This document shows, one piece after another, positions 59,099 through 64,000 of a stretch of 64,000 nucleotides of DNA (its first letter is position 1; every line of letters starts with the position of its first letter). Below the pieces are notes generated by a model, which worked only from the letters and a program-made list of their open reading frames with translations, had not been told where the DNA came from and made no database searches. Made by a program: the position numbers and the translations under genes. This stretch comes from Modicisalibacter sp033446685 (GTDB taxonomy: Bacteria > Pseudomonadota > Gammaproteobacteria > Pseudomonadales > Halomonadaceae), in NCBI RefSeq assembly GCF_033446685.1, contig NZ_JAWQLY010000002.1:310001-374000 (forward strand), given 5' to 3'.

Positions 59099-60453
59099 GC
59101 GTCAGCCGTTATCACTGCCAGCTGCGCCAAGGCGCCGCCGAGCGCCGCGCCGAAACCCATCCGCTGACCTGGCGGTTGCGCGAGGACGGCGCCATGGTCG
59201 GACTCGACGAATACCTCGACAAGGACGGCTACGCCGCCGCGCGCGAGGTGCTCAACCATCAGTCGTCCGACGACGTGGTCGCCACCATGAAGGAAGCCAA
59301 CGTGCGCGGACGCGGTGGCGCCGGCTTCTCGGCGGGCATGAAGTGGAGCCTGACCATGAAGGGCGAAGGCATCCCGCGCGGTTACCTGGTGTGCAACGCC
59401 GACGAGATGGAGCCGGGCACCTTCAAGGACCGCCTGCTGCTCGAGCAGCTGCCTCACCTGCTGATCGAAGGCATGATCATCGGTGGCTACGCCAACCACT
59501 CGCGCTTCGGCTACATCTTCCTGCGCGGCGAATACGTCGAGGCCGCTCGCGCCCTGACCCGTGCGATCGAAGAGGCGCGGGCCGCCGGCTGGCTGGGCAG
59601 CGACATCGCCGGCAGCGGTTACGATTTCGACATCGCCCTGCATACCGGCGCCGGGCGCTACATCTGCGGCGAGGAGACGGCGCTGATCAGCTCGCTGGAG
59701 GGCAAGCGCGCCAACCCGCGTGCCAAGCCGCCGTTTCCGGGCCAGTCGGGCGCCTGGGGCAAGCCCACCGTGGTCAACAACGTCGAGACCTTCTGCAACG
59801 CGCCGGCGGTGATGCGCCACGGCGCAAAGTGGTACCAGGAGCTGTCCGGCGGGCTGAGCGACGACGGCGGCACCAAGCTCTACGGCGTCTCCGGCAAGGT
59901 CAATCGGCCGGGGTTGTGGGAGTTGCCGATCGGCATCAGCGGCAACGAACTGCTCGAACTTGCCGGCGGCATGCGCGATGGCCGTGCGCTCAAGACCTGG
60001 CTGCCCGGTGGCGGCAGTACCGGCTTTCTGTTGCCCGAGCACCTCGAGCTGCCGCTCGACTTCGACAGCATCGGCAAGCAGGGCAGCCGTATGGGAACGG
60101 GGCTACTGACGGTGGTCAACGAGGACCAGAGCGTGCTCTCGCTGGTGCGCAATCTCGAACAGTTCTTCGCCCGCGAGTCGTGCGGCTGGTGCACGCCGTG
60201 TCGCGATGGGCTGCCGTGGACCGTCAAGCTTCTCCAGTCGCTCGAGCGCGGCGAGGGCGAGCGCGGCGACCTGGAGATGCTCGACAAGCTGGGTAGTGAC
60301 CTGGGGCCGGGCAAGACCTTCTGCGCCCATGCCCCGGGCGCTGCAATGCCGCTGCAGTCGGCGCTCAAGTACTTCCGCGACGAATTCGAGCGCGGCGTCG
60401 CGCATCCGCCGCGTTCCGCTCATGCCGACCCGATTCCGGTGGGCGAGGTATGA
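59095..60453 (+). CDS. nuoF: NADH-quinone oxidoreductase subunit F
   Basis: 452 aa from ATG 59095, overlapping the nuoE stop. FMN/NADH-binding glycine-rich motif GRGGAGFSAGMKWS and CNADEMEPGTFKDR. ICGEETALISSLEGKRANPR follows. The N3 [4Fe-4S] ligands are in ESCGWCTPCRDG plus the later Cys of TFCAHAPGAAMPL. It oxidises NADH and passes electrons to the Fe-S chain. 33 nt separate it from nuoG. Confidence 0.97.
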   Translation: MSVSRYHCQLRQGAAERRAETHPLTWRLREDGAMVGLDEYLDKDGYAAAREVLNHQSSDDVVATMKEANVRGRGGAGFSAGMKWSLTMKGEGIPRGYLVCNADEMEPGTFKDRLLLEQLPHLLIEGMIIGGYANHSRFGYIFLRGEYVEAARALTRAIEEARAAGWLGSDIAGSGYDFDIALHTGAGRYICGEETALISSLEGKRANPRAKPPFPGQSGAWGKPTVVNNVETFCNAPAVMRHGAKWYQELSGGLSDDGGTKLYGVSGKVNRPGLWELPIGISGNELLELAGGMRDGRALKTWLPGGGSTGFLLPEHLELPLDFDSIGKQGSRMGTGLLTVVNEDQSVLSLVRNLEQFFARESCGWCTPCRDGLPWTVKLLQSLERGEGERGDLEMLDKLGSDLGPGKTFCAHAPGAAMPLQSALKYFRDEFERGVAHPPRSAHADPIPVGEV

Positions 60454-60486
60454 GCGGATCCATTCACCCCAAGGCGAGGTAACGGC

Positions 60487-63267
60487 ATGGCGACGATTCA
60501 CGTGGACGGGCAGAGCTACGACGTCGACGGGGCGGACAATCTCCTCGGTGCCTGCCTGTCGCTGGGCCTCGATGTACCCTACTTCTGCTGGCACCCGGCG
60601 ATGGGTAGCGTCGGCGCCTGCCGCCAGTGTGCGGTCAAGAAGTACAAGGACGCCGACGATACCCAGGGTATGCTGGTGATGTCGTGCATGACGCCGGCGA
60701 CCGACGACAGCTGGATCTCGATCGACGACGAGGAGGCGAAGGAGTTTCGCGCCAGCGTCATCGAGTGGCTGATGATCAACCACCCGCACGATTGCCCGGT
60801 GTGCGAGGAGGGCGGCCACTGCCACCTGCAGGACATGACCGTGATGACCGGTCACGACCGGCGGCGCTATCGCTTTCGCAAGCGCACCCATCGCAACCAG
60901 TATCTGGGGCCGTTCATCGCCCACGAGATGAACCGCTGCATCACCTGCTATCGCTGCGTGCGCTTCTACCGCGACTACGCCGGCGGCACCGATCTCGGTG
61001 CCTTCGGCGCCAACAGCAACATCTACTTCGGCCGTCACCAGGACGGCGTGCTCGAGAGTCCGTTCTCCGGCAACCTCACCGAGGTCTGCCCCACCGGGGT
61101 GTTCACCGACCAGACCCACTCCGACCATTACACCCGCAAATGGGACCTGCAGTTCGCGCCGAGCATCTGCCATCAGTGCGCCTCGGGCTGCAACATCAGC
61201 CCCGGCGAGCGCTATGGCGATATTCGGCGCATCGAGAATCGCTATCACGGCGAGGTCAACCGCTACTTCCTCTGCGACCGGGGTCGTTTCGGTTATGGCT
61301 ACGTCAATCGCAGCGACCGCCCGCTACGCCCCGAGTGGCGCAGCGACCGCGGCGACACCTCGGTCACCCTGGAAGTCGATGCAGCGCTGGATCGCGGCGC
61401 CGACCTGCTGCGCACCGCGCGCCGGGTGATCGGTATCGGCTCGCCGCGGGCGAGTCTCGAAAGCAACCATCAACTGCGTGAGCTGGTCGGCGAAGGCAAC
61501 TTCTCGACCGGTATCGCCGCGCGGGAGCAGGCCTGCCTGACGGCCATGCAGACCCTCAACCGGACCTGCGGGCTGCCCATCCCGACGCTGCGCGATGTCG
61601 AGGACCACGACGCCATCCTGGTGCTCGGCGAGGACCTGATCGCCAGCGCCGCCCGGGTCGGCCTGGCGGTGCGTCAGGCGGCCACCGCTCGGCGCACCGA
61701 ACTGGCCGCCGAGCGCGGCATCCCGGCCTGGAACGACGACGCGGTCAGGACGCTCGGCCAGGACAGCTACCACCCGCTGTACATCGCCTACCCCACCGTC
61801 ACCGGACTCGACGACGTCAGCGCCGCGAGCTGGGCGCTGGCGCCGGACGATATCGCCCGGCTCGGCTTCGCCGTGGCGCACGCCATCGACGCGTCGGCCC
61901 CGGCGGTGGAGGGCCTCGACGAGGCCACCCGGCGCGAAGCCGAAACCATCGCCGAGCGGTTGCTCGCGGCGGGCCGTCCGCTGGTCGTCGGCGGTGGCTC
62001 GCTGGGCTCGCTGGCGGTGATCGAGGCGGCCGGCAGCGTGGCTCGGGCGCTGGCCCGGCGCACCCGCGAGGGCGGCCTGTTGCTGATACGCGGCGAGGCC
62101 AACAGCACCGGCCTGGCGATGCTCGGCGGCGAGTCACTCGAGTGGGCGCTCGATGAACTCGACAGTGCCCGTGCCGATGCGGTGGTGGTGCTCGAGAATG
62201 ACCTCTACCAGCGTGCGCCGCGCAACCGGATCGACGCCGCGCTGGAGCGTGCCGAGACGGTGATCGCGCTCGACCATCAGCGCACCGCCACCTGGCAGCA
62301 TGCCCACCTGGGCCTGCCGGCGGCGGCCTTCACCGAGGCCGACGGCACCCTGGTCAGCCTGGAGGGGCGCGCCCAGCGTTTCTTCCAGGTCTTCGATCCG
62401 CGCTACATCCGCCCCGAGACGCGCATCCACGAGAGTTGGCGCTGGCTGCACGCGCTGCGCGCCGACATGCTGCGCCACGACGCCGGCGAGATCACCCTCG
62501 ATGCGGTGACCCAGGCCTGCGCCGAGCGCTATCCCGAGTTGCACGGCATCCTCGGCGCCGCGCCGGGCGCCGATTACCGGGTGCGCGGGCTCAAGCTGGC
62601 GCGCGAGCCACACCGCTACAGCGGGCGTACCGCGATGCGCGCGCATCTCGATGTCAACGAGCCGCGTGCCCCGCAAGATGCCGATTCGCCATTCACCTTC
62701 TCGATGGAAGGCTATAACGGCTTCGACCGGCCACGCGAAGAGGTCGCCTTCGCCTGGGCGCCAGGCTGGAACTCGCCGCAGGCATGGAACAAGTTCACCG
62801 ACGAGGTCGGCGGCCATTTGAGCGCCGGCGACCCGGGGGTGCGCCTGCTGCACCCGCAGCCGGACAATTACGACTATCACGCCGCGCTACCCGCGAACTT
62901 CACTCCCCGCGACTCGGCCTGGCAAGTAGTGGTGCTGCCGCGGCTGTTCGGTGGCGAGGAAACCTCGTCGCGCGCCGCGCCGATCGTCGAGCGTAGCGCG
63001 CCGGCGACGCTGCGGCTGTCGGCCGATGATGCCCAGCGGCTGGGCTGCAGCGACGGCGACCTGCTCAGCGTGGCCACCGAGGGTGGCCGGATCAGTCTGC
63101 CGGTACAGCTCGATGCCGCGCTGCCCGCCGGACTGATCGGCGTGCCGGCGGGTGTCGAGCCGGGGCTGGTCAGCGGCGACTGGGCCGAGTTGAGCCCGGG
63201 CGCGACGACCCATCACGATGCCGGTGCCGCGGCCCGCCGTGACGATGAGATAGGAGACCGCCCATGA
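60487..63267 (+). CDS. nuoG: NADH-quinone oxidoreductase subunit G
   Basis: 926 aa (E. coli about 908). The N-terminal [2Fe-2S] ligands are in PYFCWHPAMGSVGACRQC and MSCMTPA. N5 is in HPHDCPVCEEGGHC and N4 in MNRCITCYRCVRF with the later VCPTG. The extra N7-type cluster motif CHQCASGC...CDRGRF is present, as in E. coli. The remainder (about 220-926) is a molybdopterin-oxidoreductase-like domain without evident cofactor ligands. The stop overlaps the nuoH start (ATGA). Electron-transfer subunit of the peripheral arm. Confidence 0.96.
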   Translation: MATIHVDGQSYDVDGADNLLGACLSLGLDVPYFCWHPAMGSVGACRQCAVKKYKDADDTQGMLVMSCMTPATDDSWISIDDEEAKEFRASVIEWLMINHPHDCPVCEEGGHCHLQDMTVMTGHDRRRYRFRKRTHRNQYLGPFIAHEMNRCITCYRCVRFYRDYAGGTDLGAFGANSNIYFGRHQDGVLESPFSGNLTEVCPTGVFTDQTHSDHYTRKWDLQFAPSICHQCASGCNISPGERYGDIRRIENRYHGEVNRYFLCDRGRFGYGYVNRSDRPLRPEWRSDRGDTSVTLEVDAALDRGADLLRTARRVIGIGSPRASLESNHQLRELVGEGNFSTGIAAREQACLTAMQTLNRTCGLPIPTLRDVEDHDAILVLGEDLIASAARVGLAVRQAATARRTELAAERGIPAWNDDAVRTLGQDSYHPLYIAYPTVTGLDDVSAASWALAPDDIARLGFAVAHAIDASAPAVEGLDEATRREAETIAERLLAAGRPLVVGGGSLGSLAVIEAAGSVARALARRTREGGLLLIRGEANSTGLAMLGGESLEWALDELDSARADAVVVLENDLYQRAPRNRIDAALERAETVIALDHQRTATWQHAHLGLPAAAFTEADGTLVSLEGRAQRFFQVFDPRYIRPETRIHESWRWLHALRADMLRHDAGEITLDAVTQACAERYPELHGILGAAPGADYRVRGLKLAREPHRYSGRTAMRAHLDVNEPRAPQDADSPFTFSMEGYNGFDRPREEVAFAWAPGWNSPQAWNKFTDEVGGHLSAGDPGVRLLHPQPDNYDYHAALPANFTPRDSAWQVVVLPRLFGGEETSSRAAPIVERSAPATLRLSADDAQRLGCSDGDLLSVATEGGRISLPVQLDAALPAGLIGVPAGVEPGLVSGDWAELSPGATTHHDAGAAARRDDEIGDRP

Positions 63268-64000
63268 GCTGGCTGTCGCCGACGGTCGTCGCCAGTCTGA
63301 TCGCCATGCTCCAGGCCGTGGTGATCCTGCTCGGCGCGGTATTGCTGGGCGCGGTGATGACGGTGGTCGAACGGCGCCTGCTGGGGCTGTGGCAGGACCG
63401 CTACGGGCCCAACCGGGTCGGTCCGTTCGGCTCGCTGCAGCTGGTCGCCGACATGATCAAGATCTTCTTCAAGGAGGACTGGATTCCGCCGTTCGCCGAC
63501 CGCACGCTGTTCGTGCTGGCCCCGGCGATCGCCATGGCCTCGTTGCTGCTGTCGTTCATGATCATTCCCATCACCCCGGGCTGGGGGGTGGCGGATCTCA
63601 ATATAGGCCTGCTGTTCTTCCTCGCCATGGCCGGTATCAATGTCTATGCGGTGCTGTTCGGTGGCTGGTCGAGCGGCAACAAGTACGCCCTGATCGGCGC
63701 CATGCGCGCCTCGGCGCAGACGCTCTCGTACGAGGTGTTCATGGGCCTGGCGTTGATGGGCGTGGTGGCGATGACCGGCTCGTTCAACATGCGCGAGATC
63801 GTCAACGCCCAGGAGGGCCTGTGGTTCGTGATTCCGCAGTTCTTCGGCTTCTGCACCTTCCTGCTTGCCGGGGTCGCGGTGACCCACCGCCACCCGTTCG
63901 ACCAGCCCGAGGCCGAGCAGGAGCTTGCCGACGGCTATCACGTCGAATACTCGAGCATGAAGTTCGGCATGTTCTTCATCGGCGAGTATGTCGGCATGGT
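63264..64000 (+). CDS. nuoH: NADH-quinone oxidoreductase subunit H (3'-partial)
   Basis: 245 codons are visible before the window ends; the full protein is usually about 325-340 aa. MSWLSPTVVASLIAMLQAVV opens the first helix. VVERRLLGLWQDRYGPNRVG is the conserved quinone-chamber loop, followed by FKEDWIPPFADRTLFVLAPA. The later RASAQTLSYEVFMGL and HRHPFDQPEAEQELADGYHV blocks are also typical. It forms the quinone tunnel entrance and the first part of the proton path. nuoI-N presumably follow. Confidence 0.96.
   Translation, partial: MSWLSPTVVASLIAMLQAVVILLGAVLLGAVMTVVERRLLGLWQDRYGPNRVGPFGSLQLVADMIKIFFKEDWIPPFADRTLFVLAPAIAMASLLLSFMIIPITPGWGVADLNIGLLFFLAMAGINVYAVLFGGWSSGNKYALIGAMRASAQTLSYEVFMGLALMGVVAMTGSFNMREIVNAQEGLWFVIPQFFGFCTFLLAGVAVTHRHPFDQPEAEQELADGYHVEYSSMKFGMFFIGEYVGM

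Overview
The window is about 64 kb of GC-rich (roughly two thirds G+C by eye), densely packed gammaproteobacterial chromosome. It most resembles the halophilic family Halomonadaceae (Halomonas, Chromohalobacter and relatives). The basis is inference from gene content: a nuo operon with fused nuoCD, TeaA-type TRAP binding proteins, several quaternary-amine genes, GbdR/CdhR-style regulators, and Gac/Csr-type and PrrF-type small RNAs. No tRNA, rRNA, CRISPR array, phage or insertion sequence was seen. The window opens inside a TRAP permease gene and closes inside nuoH.

Region 1 (1-15 kb) is a nitrogen and quaternary-amine catabolism island. A nine-gene leftward run (9980 to 1079) encodes a TmpA-like Fe(II)/2-oxoglutarate oxygenase, a TmpB/PhnZ-like HD-domain oxygenase, an AruI-like ThDP decarboxylase, an OpuAC-family betaine-binding protein, an AruH-like transaminase and a basic-amino-acid type ABC importer. 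The first three genes overlap end to start. Diverging from the run is a GlxA/GbdR-type regulator, followed by an FAD-linked D-2-hydroxyacid dehydrogenase. A second gamma-butyrobetaine-hydroxylase-like gene with its own regulator of the same type comes next.

Region 2 (15-21.5 kb) is a signalling block: a sensory diguanylate cyclase, a ChaC-like gene, an RsbQ-like hydrolase paired with a PAS-GGDEF protein, and a PAS-GGDEF-EAL protein. Two leftward RNAs rich in GGA hairpin loops (about 746-885 and 16755-16915) are candidate CsrB/RsmZ-type sponges for CsrA; the second lies beside the first cyclase gene.

Region 3 (21.5-29 kb) holds a FinR-like LysR gene diverging from fpr, a glnK-amtB operon with a candidate sigma-54 promoter plus a second PII gene, ubiK, comM and a cation/Ca2+ exchanger. 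Region 4 (29-44 kb) is mostly housekeeping: a DUF4105 protein, a HisC-like aminotransferase, glcB with an IclR-like operator, a thioesterase, an AGCS symporter, thiS-thiG-trmB, transporters, and a Fur-box-controlled RNA resembling PrrF (42086-42203). Region 5 (44-55 kb) has an FKBP isomerase, two paralogous TeaA-like TRAP binding proteins with only one QM permease pair, an ABC-F ATPase, an SDR, dtd, a tandem universal stress protein, thiD and a YqaA-like protein. Region 6 (55.4-64 kb) is the start of the complex I operon nuoA-B-CD-E-F-G-H.

All assignments come from reading motifs and gene order; no database search was run.
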